Origin: Alphaproteobacteria bacterium
GTDB taxonomy: Bacteria; Pseudomonadota; Alphaproteobacteria; Micavibrionales; Micavibrionaceae
Direction of reading: 5' to 3'
Assembly (NCBI GenBank): GCA_030424975.1
Contig: JAUHVY010000001.1
Coordinates: forward strand, 369,093 to 433,092
Length of the DNA: 64,000 nucleotides
The notes under the pieces were generated by a model that saw only the letters and a program-made list of their open reading frames with translations, was not told the DNA's origin and did no database searches. Made by a program: the position numbers and the translations under genes. Shown in pieces: positions 28,127 to 35,072 of this stretch (position 1 is the first letter of the stretch; every line of letters starts with the position of its first letter).

Positions 28127-30694
28127 ATGTTTAGCTCTAAGTGTCAATTTTTTATTTTACGTTTTATTGCAGTGTTTATTGGCTCCTATTCTGTTTTTGG
28201 GGGAGCTTCTCTATCTTATGCTGAGATCAAATTGCAAGATCAATTCATTACTCGGTCAGGTGTCTTAGATCGTAAAAACGTTGAGAGTTTCAGAAAGGAA
28301 AAAGAGCGCGTAGGGCAGATGATGTCTAATGGTGATTATCAAGCTGTAATCGCCAGCTTAAAGAACGCAAGAATAAGTTCTGAGGATTCTATTGTGGTTC
28401 GGGGGATGAATTTTTCTTCTGCTCAATTTATGGACATATTGTCGTTAATTGCGTTGTCCTTGGCAGAAGAGGGGCGTTATCAAGAGGCCACCGAAGTTAT
28501 TGATCAGCTGTTTACCCCACTCGTTGAGCAGCACACTAAAGCTGAGCCTAAAAAGAATTTATGGTTAGATAGGGTTTTGGCCAATGAAGCTAAAATAAAC
28601 GGTGATCGTAAATTTTTTCCAGATTTTAAAAAAGACATGGCTGCTCGTATTAAAGCTGTGCAGATTGACCTCGGTCTATTAGCTGAAGAGCCGATGCCTT
28701 TATCGGATGATGCTATTATATCGCCACCACCGTCTGATTATTTACAAGGTTTGGTTGCTTATCTTTCTGTTTTGTCTGAGCAGGGAGAGGTGTCACGTTT
28801 TGAAAGGGTTCTTAATGAGTTGGAACTTTTAGACGGTTTGGTTCTGGATCCTGAAAAGTATAAAGATGCTCAAAATGAAAAACAATTTCGAAGTTTTAAT
28901 AAATATAGAACCACACAGGCTTTGTTATGGTTAGCTGTGGCTAAAGTTTATGCAGGTAAGTGGCAAGAGGCTTTTGATGTTGCAGAGAGGCGGGTTGTTG
29001 GTTTCACGGGAATTGTTGAAAACATGCAGATCGGAAGATTATCGCTGAAAGTTAAGCCTTGGTATCGAATAGCTAAAACGCTTATGCACCTTTCTGAATA
29101 TCCGTTGGCGATAAAGGCTGCAAATAACATAAGTAACAACACCCTTCGCCTAAGCGTCTTGGTGGAAATTGCCAATGAGTTTCCAAATAAAAAGCGGTCT
29201 GAAAAATTGTTAGCTTCCCTAGTGGATGAAATTGAACGCGTTAATGCTTTAGATCCAAAAGGGTATTTTTACTGCAAAATGGCTCGTGCATATTTTAAGA
29301 AGGGCAATTCTAAGCAGGGCAGGTATTTTTTGGATAAGGCCGCCAATGTTTATATGCCCAAACATGAAGATGTTTCCAGATCAGCTTTTACACCTAGAGT
29401 CATATTCCAGCCATATGATCTTATTGTGCAGACATATATTGAATATGGTGAAGTTGAGGGTGCTCTTGCTGCTATGAAATTATCCGGATACACAAAATTC
29501 CCACCATACCAACGGCTAGAAAGCGCAGCATTAGTGGCTGCTCAAAAAGGGTTGTATGATAAGATGAAAGTACTTACTGATTTGTATGAAATGTCTTTTA
29601 GAGACCATCTTATGAAGCGTTTTTTAGACAATGGTGCTTTCAAGAGTTCTTATGGTTATTCAGAGTTTATACAATATGAGGGCTTCTATTGGCGGCTGGC
29701 GTTACGTTTACTTCTAGATGGCAGAGATGAAGAGGCTCAACAATATTATGATAAGGCTTTGTTGGTATCGAAAGAGCTGGTTCTTTATTCATCCCACCAT
29801 TATCCGCGTAGTAAATACGTGCGTTCATACAAAGGCGAATTAGAAACAAATGCGTTTCTTATGAATCAAATTAACGTCTTAATGGTGAATGAGTTGCGAA
29901 ATGGTAGAAATAGTTTTTCAGCCGCCGCTAAATTAGACATGCAGTCATACTTGGTTTCTAATGCATATAGCTTAGATGATATTCTGGCCGCAGCAGAATT
30001 GTTACAAGAAGGCAAGTTTTATGAAGAGGCTAAGGGTGTCTTGTTATGGGAGAAAAATCATTCAAAGAAACGAAGGCCGGAAGATTGGAGTGCCGCGGCT
30101 ACAGCCCTTGCAAGGTACGGGTTGTATGATGAGGCCGAAGTGCTCTTAAGAATTCCTTTGGTTTCATCTTCTTATAAGTATATTCCCGACACACTTAGCT
30201 CTATGTATCGTCTAAAAGATCAGATATTGGCAAAAGTCGCTATTGAGGCGTATAAGGCAGGAAATATTGCTGATCTTAAAATTATAAAAGAACATGTGGG
30301 TGTAAAGTTTTACCGCCTTTTTGTTGAGGTGCTTATGAGGGGTGAAAATAAGCCTGATCCTTTTAAAATAGAATTTCAGGATTTGTTAGAAGGGGCTTCT
30401 TCTGAGCGTGATTTGGTAGAGATTTTTCCTTATTTGGCATTTTTATCTTTATCCGCAAAAGAGAGGGGAGAAGATGCTACTTATTTAATAGAATATGCGG
30501 AGGTGGTATTGGAAACTATAGATGATAGGCATACCTTTACAGATGCATGTTTATTACTCAGTTCGTATTTTATAGAAAGCGGTGAGCTTGAAAAATATCA
30601 GAAATATTTGGTCTTAGCCCGAGCAAGTTCAGTGGCTGCTTCTACGTCAGAGCGCATTAAAAAGTTAGAGGCGTTAGCAGGAACAGTGAAATAG
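28127..30694 (+). CDS. Large exported TPR-like protein, island cargo
   Basis: A protein of about 855 residues. The ATG at 28127 is preferred because a signal peptide follows directly (hydrophobic segment RFIAVFIGSYSVFGG, cleavage near LSYA-EI); an upstream TTG would add 16 residues. The mature protein is helical throughout, with repeated pairs such as LSLIALSLAEEGRYQEATEV, KMARAYFKKGNSKQGRYFL and AATALARYGLYDEAEVLLR, consistent with many tetratricopeptide-like units. It is probably periplasmic or surface-exposed. It occupies more than half of the tRNA-Lys island and is thus its main cargo. No enzyme motif was found. Confidence 0.75.
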   Translation: MFSSKCQFFILRFIAVFIGSYSVFGGASLSYAEIKLQDQFITRSGVLDRKNVESFRKEKERVGQMMSNGDYQAVIASLKNARISSEDSIVVRGMNFSSAQFMDILSLIALSLAEEGRYQEATEVIDQLFTPLVEQHTKAEPKKNLWLDRVLANEAKINGDRKFFPDFKKDMAARIKAVQIDLGLLAEEPMPLSDDAIISPPPSDYLQGLVAYLSVLSEQGEVSRFERVLNELELLDGLVLDPEKYKDAQNEKQFRSFNKYRTTQALLWLAVAKVYAGKWQEAFDVAERRVVGFTGIVENMQIGRLSLKVKPWYRIAKTLMHLSEYPLAIKAANNISNNTLRLSVLVEIANEFPNKKRSEKLLASLVDEIERVNALDPKGYFYCKMARAYFKKGNSKQGRYFLDKAANVYMPKHEDVSRSAFTPRVIFQPYDLIVQTYIEYGEVEGALAAMKLSGYTKFPPYQRLESAALVAAQKGLYDKMKVLTDLYEMSFRDHLMKRFLDNGAFKSSYGYSEFIQYEGFYWRLALRLLLDGRDEEAQQYYDKALLVSKELVLYSSHHYPRSKYVRSYKGELETNAFLMNQINVLMVNELRNGRNSFSAAAKLDMQSYLVSNAYSLDDILAAAELLQEGKFYEEAKGVLLWEKNHSKKRRPEDWSAAATALARYGLYDEAEVLLRIPLVSSSYKYIPDTLSSMYRLKDQILAKVAIEAYKAGNIADLKIIKEHVGVKFYRLFVEVLMRGENKPDPFKIEFQDLLEGASSERDLVEIFPYLAFLSLSAKERGEDATYLIEYAEVVLETIDDRHTFTDACLLLSSYFIESGELEKYQKYLVLARASSVAASTSERIKKLEALAGTVK

Positions 30695-30723
30695 TATTCT
30701 TGTTTAAGTTTGAGCTTGAAAAT

Positions 30724-30743
30724 TGTTACACAGAACTGTTACA
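30724..30743 (+). repeat. Right copy of the 20-bp island-end repeat
   Basis: TGTTACA twice in direct orientation with CAGAAC between (30724-30730 and 30737-30743). It matches the site at 26462-26481 at 18 of 20 positions and lies 65 nt inside attR, mirroring the position of the left copy relative to attL. Confidence 0.5.
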
Positions 30744-30808
30744 TTAGGTGCAGCATTTGGCGTCATAAGTGATTGATTTTTATGTGTAATGTGGTTTTTG
30801 AGTGAGTT

Positions 30809-30835
30809 TTCGAATCTCTCCGCGATCACCACTTT
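30809..30835. repeat. Right attachment repeat (attR)
   Basis: A perfect 27-bp copy of 26383-26409, the 3' end of tRNA-Lys plus CTTT, without the rest of the tRNA. It marks the right junction of the island. Confidence 0.85.
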
Positions 30836-30874
30836 CTCTCCCCGTTACATTATTGTTCTATTTAAAAACGCAGT

Positions 30875-30882
30875 AATTCTTT
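30875..30882. repeat. Target-site duplication, left copy
   Basis: AATTCTTT directly abuts the left inverted end of the insertion sequence and is repeated at 33215-33222. An 8-bp duplication fits the IS1 and IS1595 groups. Confidence 0.85.
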
Positions 30883-30901
30883 GGTAGTGTCTCAGTTTGA
30901 A
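30883..30901 (+). repeat. Left terminal inverted repeat of the insertion sequence
   Basis: Nineteen bases identical to the reverse complement of 33196-33214; the match stops at the next base. Confidence 0.9.
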
Positions 30902-30947
30902 AAATGAGCATATAGCATAATTTCCCAGCGTCTGCTATTATATACGC

Positions 30948-31169
30948 ATGAGCAAGACACCGAAAAGACCACGAGACCCAAACCAGTTAGCAAAGCTAAT
31001 ATGCGATATTGCTACGGGTGAGGAAGAGAATAAGCAGCCAGAAGAGAAAAAAGAGGGGCAACAGCGTGGGGGATTAGAGGGCGGCAAAGCGAGAGCAAAA
31101 GTGTTAGGCGCAAAAGAAAGAAGTGATATAGCCAAAAAGGCCGCAGAAGCGCGATGGAAAAAAGATTGA
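30948..31169 (+). CDS. Passenger gene 1: small basic histone H1-like protein
   Basis: A 73-residue protein starting MSKTPKRPRDPNQLAKLICD and ending in a lysine/alanine-rich tail with GGKARAK, KERSDIAKKAAEARWKK. The tail is the short KARA...EIAKKAAxARW motif found in many small proteins annotated as histone-like or RNA-binding in alphaproteobacteria. It lies 46 nt inside the left end of the insertion sequence, with an AT-rich TATTATATA upstream that may be the promoter. A role in binding the element's nucleic acid is inferred only. Confidence 0.75.
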   Translation: MSKTPKRPRDPNQLAKLICDIATGEEENKQPEEKKEGQQRGGLEGGKARAKVLGAKERSDIAKKAAEARWKKD

Positions 31170-31265
31170 TTTTTTGTTTGATATTTTTTTCTAAAAATGA
31201 GATTCTGGTAAAAAGAGGCGGATAAACAGACCGCTAAGTTCCAAGTCAACTATACTTATCGTGTC

Positions 31266-31342
31266 GGATACGAACGGCAATGTGCGCTAACACATTCTAG
31301 CCGTCCGTTCCGCATTCTCGTATATGCCCGTACGGATACGGG
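31266..31342 (+). other. Two adjacent RNA-like hairpins inside the insertion sequence
   Basis: First structure: AATGTG (31279-31284) and CACATT (31291-31296) close a CGCTAA loop, extended below by GGC/GCC and CG/CG pairs with bulges (31266-31311). Second: CCCGTA (31327-31332) and TACGGG (31337-31342) form a perfect stem with a CGGA tetraloop. They lie in a 288-nt non-coding stretch between passenger genes and have no T-run, so a plain terminator is unlikely. Confidence 0.4.
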
Positions 31343-31457
31343 TCTTGGGAAAATGCAAAACATATTGCTCTCCTTTTGTTTACTTTATTGTAAAGACTGG
31401 TTAAAGCCAGTCGCTCCGGTTTGCATCATTGCATTCCGCGCTGTTTCAGAACGCGTC

Positions 31458-31667
31458 ATGACAAAACCAAAGCCAAAAAAAGAACGGCCTGTTTATCCTT
31501 ATTTTGAATATACACTAAATAGACATCAGTATGCAACCCCTGAATACATTGAATACAAAATTTTAGAGACAGTTGAATTAAGGCTTGTCTCCTATGTTTT
31601 TTCGATGTATGTTATCAATCATGGAAGATTCTTTTGTAAATATGATTTCTCGCAAACAAAAGCTTGA
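31458..31667 (+). CDS. Possible passenger gene 2 (or 5' part of passenger gene 3)
   Basis: A 69-residue frame starting MTKPKPKKERPVYPYFEYTL. It has no clear Shine-Dalgarno sequence and overlaps the following passenger gene by 74 nt in another phase. A run of six T residues at 31597-31602 lies in the overlap. Adding one base of phase there would join the two frames into one product. It could be an independent gene, the original N-terminus of the next gene split by an indel, or a chance frame. Confidence 0.35.
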   Translation: MTKPKPKKERPVYPYFEYTLNRHQYATPEYIEYKILETVELRLVSYVFSMYVINHGRFFCKYDFSQTKA

Positions 31668-32094
31668 GAAAAGCATTAAAACGCTTGAAAAGCGCATGGA
31701 ACGTGAGAAAAAAGAATATGATGAACTTTGTATTGCTATTGATGTGATGCAGAGGTTTGGTGTGCAGGTTGATGAATCTGGAAGCGCAACACAGGAAGGT
31801 ATACCTGCAACAATAGGTGATATGGCACTTGAGATACTAAAAGAGTATCCAGATGGCCTGACAGCAAGCCAAATTTTAAAGGAAATCCAAGATAGGTGGA
31901 AGCCAGAGCTTGTTAGAACAAGCCTTTCCCCGCCGCTGTCGCGTCTAAAAGAGAAAGAATTAATTGAGTATATAGATAGCAATGCTCATTGGAGAATACC
32001 TAAAAACGAAGAAAGCTCAAGTGCTGTAACACTTGAGCCTTCAGGCAATTTCGATCAAGGAGATGATTATGATGAAGATGAAATACCATTCTAA
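31594..32094 (+). CDS. Passenger gene 3: coiled-coil/winged-helix protein with an SSB-like C-terminal tip
   Basis: About 166 residues from ATG 31594, which has AAGG about 10 nt upstream; ATG 31621 is the alternative. A basic coiled coil (KLEKSIKTLEKRMEREKKEY) is followed by a winged-helix-like domain (IGDMALEILKEYPDGLTASQ to AHWRIP, with VRTSLSPPLSRLKEKELIEY as the recognition region). A disordered acidic tail then ends DEDEIPF. This window's own SSB ends DDEIPF, and such tips dock host repair and replication proteins. The layout suggests a DNA-binding adaptor carried by the element to engage the SSB interactome. That is inference. Confidence 0.7.
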   Translation: MFFRCMLSIMEDSFVNMISRKQKLEKSIKTLEKRMEREKKEYDELCIAIDVMQRFGVQVDESGSATQEGIPATIGDMALEILKEYPDGLTASQILKEIQDRWKPELVRTSLSPPLSRLKEKELIEYIDSNAHWRIPKNEESSSAVTLEPSGNFDQGDDYDEDEIPF

Positions 32095-32128
32095 TCAAAA
32101 CCTTGGAACTTCAAACAAGGAGGTTTTT

Positions 32129-32170
32129 ATGGCTTGGTATCGCCAGTCCTTATTATCGGTTAGCGTCTGA
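32129..32170 (+). CDS. Possible 13-codon ORF with a perfect ribosome binding site
   Basis: AAGGAGG (32117-32123) is placed 5 nt before an ATG that opens MAWYRQSLLSVSV and a stop. It sits between passenger gene 3 and a terminator-like hairpin, upstream of the transposase. It may be a leader peptide or the 5' remnant of a lost gene. Confidence 0.25.
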   Translation: MAWYRQSLLSVSV

Positions 32171-32206
32171 TAAAACCGTACTTAATCGGCGATTTTACAG
32201 ACGGGG

Positions 32207-32222
32207 GGCGGCTTTTGCCGCC
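32207..32222 (+). terminator. Terminator-like hairpin upstream of the transposase gene
   Basis: GGCGGC, a TTTT loop and GCCGCC form a perfect GC stem followed by TTCCTTATTTCT. It would end passenger transcripts and insulate the transposase gene from outside transcription. Confidence 0.6.
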
Positions 32223-32338
32223 TTCCTTATTTCTACTTTATATATCTTGAGACAAATAAGCAATCAATAATTGCTTTTAATGGATTCTAAGTGAACTTTA
32301 TGCTTGACTGAATCCAGATAATTCACTATGCTTAAATC

Positions 32339-33205
32339 ATGAATAAGAAATCGATAAAAGAACGCGCACAAATCCTTAGTCTTCTCGTAGAAGGCAATAG
32401 CCTACGCGCAACAACTCGCATCATCCGTGATATTCAGGGTGGATGCTCTATTAACACAGTTACAAAGCTGCTTGAAGAAGTTGGTGAGGCTTGCGCTTGG
32501 TATCAAGATAAAAACCTTCGTAACCTTCCTTGTAAGCGTGTGCAGGTTGATGAAATCTGGTCATTTGTATATTCAAAGCAAAAGAATACACCAGACGAAA
32601 AGAAAGACGTTGCGGGCGATGTTTGGACATGGACAGCGATTTGCGCGGATACAAAACTTATTCCATCATGGCGCATTGGAAGCCGTGACGCTGCAACAGC
32701 GCAAGACTTTATTGCCGATCTAGCAGGACGCATGGCAGAACGTATTCAACTCACTAGTGACGGATTTACAAAATATAAAGACGCTGTAGAAAACTCATTC
32801 GGCGCGGATGTTGATTATGCAATGCTTGTTAAAATCTATGGCGATAGCGTAGAAGGTCAAAAGCGTTACAGCCCTGCACATTGTACGGGCGCACAGAAAC
32901 GCCGCATCACAGGCAACCCAGAACAGAGCCATGTGAGTACAAGCTATGTAGAACGTCAGAACCTAACAATGCGTATGTCTATGCGCCGTTTTACCCGTTT
33001 AACCAATGCTTTTTCAAAGAAGCTAGACAATCACGCTCATGCTATTGCACTTCATTTTATGCACTATAATTTTGTGCGTATTCACAAGAGCCTTAAAGTT
33101 ACACCTGCTATGGCGGCAAATGTAACACAAAATCTATGGTCTCTTGAGGACGTTGTGAAAATGAGTGATGAATATTGGGATGAAAAAAATAATAATTCAA
33201 ACTGA
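32339..33205 (+). CDS. IS1-group DDE transposase
   Basis: A 288-residue transposase. An N-terminal HTH (RATTRIIRDIQGGCSINTVT) precedes the DDE core: QVDEIWSFVYSK gives the first Asp and LTSDGFTKY the second. A later conserved block, STSYVERQNLTMRMSMRRFT, supplies the Glu. The segment DVWTWTAICADTKLIPSW is characteristic of transposases annotated as IS1 family in alphaproteobacteria. The frame is intact and ends inside the right inverted repeat, a common IS arrangement. No programmed frameshift is needed, unlike classical IS1. It should be able to mobilise the element. Confidence 0.92.
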   Translation: MNKKSIKERAQILSLLVEGNSLRATTRIIRDIQGGCSINTVTKLLEEVGEACAWYQDKNLRNLPCKRVQVDEIWSFVYSKQKNTPDEKKDVAGDVWTWTAICADTKLIPSWRIGSRDAATAQDFIADLAGRMAERIQLTSDGFTKYKDAVENSFGADVDYAMLVKIYGDSVEGQKRYSPAHCTGAQKRRITGNPEQSHVSTSYVERQNLTMRMSMRRFTRLTNAFSKKLDNHAHAIALHFMHYNFVRIHKSLKVTPAMAANVTQNLWSLEDVVKMSDEYWDEKNNNSN

Positions 33206-33214
33206 GACACTACC
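33196..33214 (-). repeat. Right terminal inverted repeat of the insertion sequence
   Basis: Exact reverse complement of 30883-30901; it overlaps the last codons of the transposase gene. Confidence 0.9.
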
Positions 33215-33222
33215 AATTCTTT
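33215..33222. repeat. Target-site duplication, right copy
   Basis: AATTCTTT, identical to 30875-30882, immediately after the right inverted end. Confidence 0.85.
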
Positions 33223-33309
33223 TCGTTTCTTGCACTGTTACGATTGTTTATGGTAAAAATCTATAATAATTAAGAAATTACTATATAATAGTATTTAAGG
33301 GTGTAAATT

Positions 33310-34935
33310 ATGGGGCAATCAGGTGCAAATGGCATAGGTGGAGGAAACTCCGCTGATTCTTATCAAGTTCCCGGATATGAAAACTTCTCGAACCGCGCGG
33401 TCAGGGGGGGATCGGGCATTAAAACCGATAACTTTTCACATGGGCAGCGTTATACGCAGGTAAATATTAATACGGATGGTTATAATTATAGGGGCTCTGT
33501 GTCTCTTCGTAATATTGTGACCGTACCTGAAATTCATAGTAAAATTGAGGTAGTAGAACCGCAAAAAATTGAGGAAAGTGGTGGGTTGTATTTTGAGCAT
33601 GGATATGACGCACACACACCTAAAGATATTGTTGCCGCCAGTGGGTATGAGAATGTGGATATAGATGCCGTTGCCCATACATTGGTCACTCAACCTGATT
33701 TTGAGCTTAAAATGACCGGGCATGCGGATACTTCCGGAAATGCGCAGAAAAACCAAACACTGTCTGAAAATCGTCTTCATACTGCGGAAGTATTGCTTAT
33801 GGCTGCATTACAACGTCAAGGTTTGAGCGAAGATGAAGCGAAGGCGCTTTATGAGACGCGTGTGGCGCCGCATTCAACGATTATTGCATTGGGCGAAGAT
33901 GAAGGCCCTGTTGCAACCAGCGATGAAACGAAGCACCAAGGGAACCGCGTTGTAACATTCGACCTTATCAGTGAGACAAAAGGTGATCGGCACATTACCA
34001 CATCAATGCATAAAGGTAATGACATGGATAATCACGAGCATGTCGTAATCCTTAATCTCGGTGATCGTAATAAAACGGATCACATGAATTTTTATCCAGA
34101 AAAACATGAAAATTACTTACGTTCTAATCAATTTTCAATAGCGGATGAGCGAACCCATTTTGTTTTTAAAATTGATGAGAACCGTGATTTAGATGCAGCC
34201 CATGAATTTACGCTTAATTATAAGGCGGATGACAATTTGGTTGCGGATAACACGAACTTCGTTATCGAACATGATACTCCAGGCGCGGTGACGAGCGCGT
34301 ATAACTTTGTCACGAATACAGTGGATTTAAGTATTAACGGTGATGTCGCTGTGAAAATTGGTGTTCCTGATAATATTGATCCTGCTCTTATTCGAGTCGG
34401 TCAGATTACATCCGAGGGGCAGGTTTCGATCAGCCCCGTTGAGAATTTTGATGAACTGCAGCCATTAAGTGAGTCTCGCACTATTGTGGGGGAACGCAAC
34501 ATTCTGACGCAGGCCGCTGATGATGTTACACGTATCTCAATTGAGGCGAAGCATATATTTATCAATAATGATGAAGACTCGCAGGCGCGTCAGAACGCTA
34601 TGGCGGAATATGATATGGCAGGTAAACTTGATGTGGCATTCGCAGAGTTGGAAAATGCCGGAGTGGACACTGCGCCGTATAAAGAGCTTTTGCTGAACCA
34701 GTATCAAAATGAGGGTTCTGCCCTTTATAATCCTGATCAGGTCGTTTTTCCGTTTCAAACCTTCCAAGTTTTATACGAGACTGAGGTCGGAGCAGGGAAG
34801 TTAGAGCAACACGAAAATGATAAAGCATATAATGCTCTTGTCAAATACGTCGATACCATGGCAGATGAACGGAATATAGAAATGAATATTCCATCGCCCG
34901 CTGCCGGGGTCTCTCCTGAGGGAATGAAGTTTTAA
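33310..34935 (+). CDS. OmpA-like domain protein without a signal peptide
   Basis: A 541-residue protein beginning MGQSGANGIGGGNSADSYQV, with no export signal. Residues of about 95-225 resemble an OmpA C-terminal peptidoglycan-binding domain: LYFEHGYDAHTP, FELKMTGHADTSGNAQKNQT, LSENRLHTAEVLL and a closing QGNRVVTFDL. The rest is an acidic, mostly beta region with no family that I recognise. OmpA domains normally work in the periplasm, so the lack of a signal peptide implies another secretion route, a misplaced start or a cytoplasmic role. A TATAAT lies about 20 nt upstream of the start. Confidence 0.7.
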   Translation: MGQSGANGIGGGNSADSYQVPGYENFSNRAVRGGSGIKTDNFSHGQRYTQVNINTDGYNYRGSVSLRNIVTVPEIHSKIEVVEPQKIEESGGLYFEHGYDAHTPKDIVAASGYENVDIDAVAHTLVTQPDFELKMTGHADTSGNAQKNQTLSENRLHTAEVLLMAALQRQGLSEDEAKALYETRVAPHSTIIALGEDEGPVATSDETKHQGNRVVTFDLISETKGDRHITTSMHKGNDMDNHEHVVILNLGDRNKTDHMNFYPEKHENYLRSNQFSIADERTHFVFKIDENRDLDAAHEFTLNYKADDNLVADNTNFVIEHDTPGAVTSAYNFVTNTVDLSINGDVAVKIGVPDNIDPALIRVGQITSEGQVSISPVENFDELQPLSESRTIVGERNILTQAADDVTRISIEAKHIFINNDEDSQARQNAMAEYDMAGKLDVAFAELENAGVDTAPYKELLLNQYQNEGSALYNPDQVVFPFQTFQVLYETEVGAGKLEQHENDKAYNALVKYVDTMADERNIEMNIPSPAAGVSPEGMKF

Positions 34936-34955
34936 ATAATGTTCATCCATGACTT

Positions 34956-34980
34956 TCCGGGCTTTTGGTCCGGGCTTTTG
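34956..34980 (+). terminator. Tandem 12-nt repeat able to form a weak terminator
   Basis: TCCGGGCTTTTG occurs twice (34956-34967 and 34969-34980). The self-complementary CCGG cores can pair around a 9-nt loop, followed by GCTTTTG. It lies 20 nt after the OmpA-like gene. Confidence 0.35.
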
Positions 34981-35072
34981 ATGAAGTCGTCTACGTATAA
35001 TCAAATACTTTGTATCTTGTGTTTATCAAGCAATCGCGGCATAGTGCCACATTGAATTGTTAAGGTTTTGCC

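Larger units (their letters stand above)
26383..30835. mobile_element. Small integrated genomic island at tRNA-Lys
   Basis: About 4.4 kb between 27-bp direct repeats. Content in order: attL, a 20-bp candidate arm site, a decayed tyrosine integrase adjacent to the tRNA, a Sel1-repeat lipoprotein gene, an exported TPR protein gene, a second candidate arm site and attR. No replication, conjugation or phage structural genes remain. Because the integrase lacks its catalytic half, the island should be fixed unless a related integrase acts in trans. Confidence 0.8.
30883..33214. mobile_element. IS1-group insertion sequence with passenger genes, 2,332 bp
   Basis: Both ends carry the perfect 19-bp inverted repeat GGTAGTGTCTCAGTTTGAA (30883-30901 and, inverted, 33196-33214), flanked by an 8-bp direct duplication AATTCTTT. 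A full-length DDE transposase is encoded at the right end. The left 1.4 kb carry at least two passenger genes, structured RNA-like hairpins and a terminator, which makes the element about three times the size of classical IS1. The ends and duplication are perfect, so insertion looks recent. Assignment to IS1 rather than IS1595 rests on recalled similarity of the transposase. Confidence 0.9.

Noticed and set aside
30809-30835. A second tRNA-Lys gene
   Set aside because: Only the last 23 nt of the tRNA are present, with no D arm, anticodon arm or 5' acceptor strand; it is an attachment-site copy.
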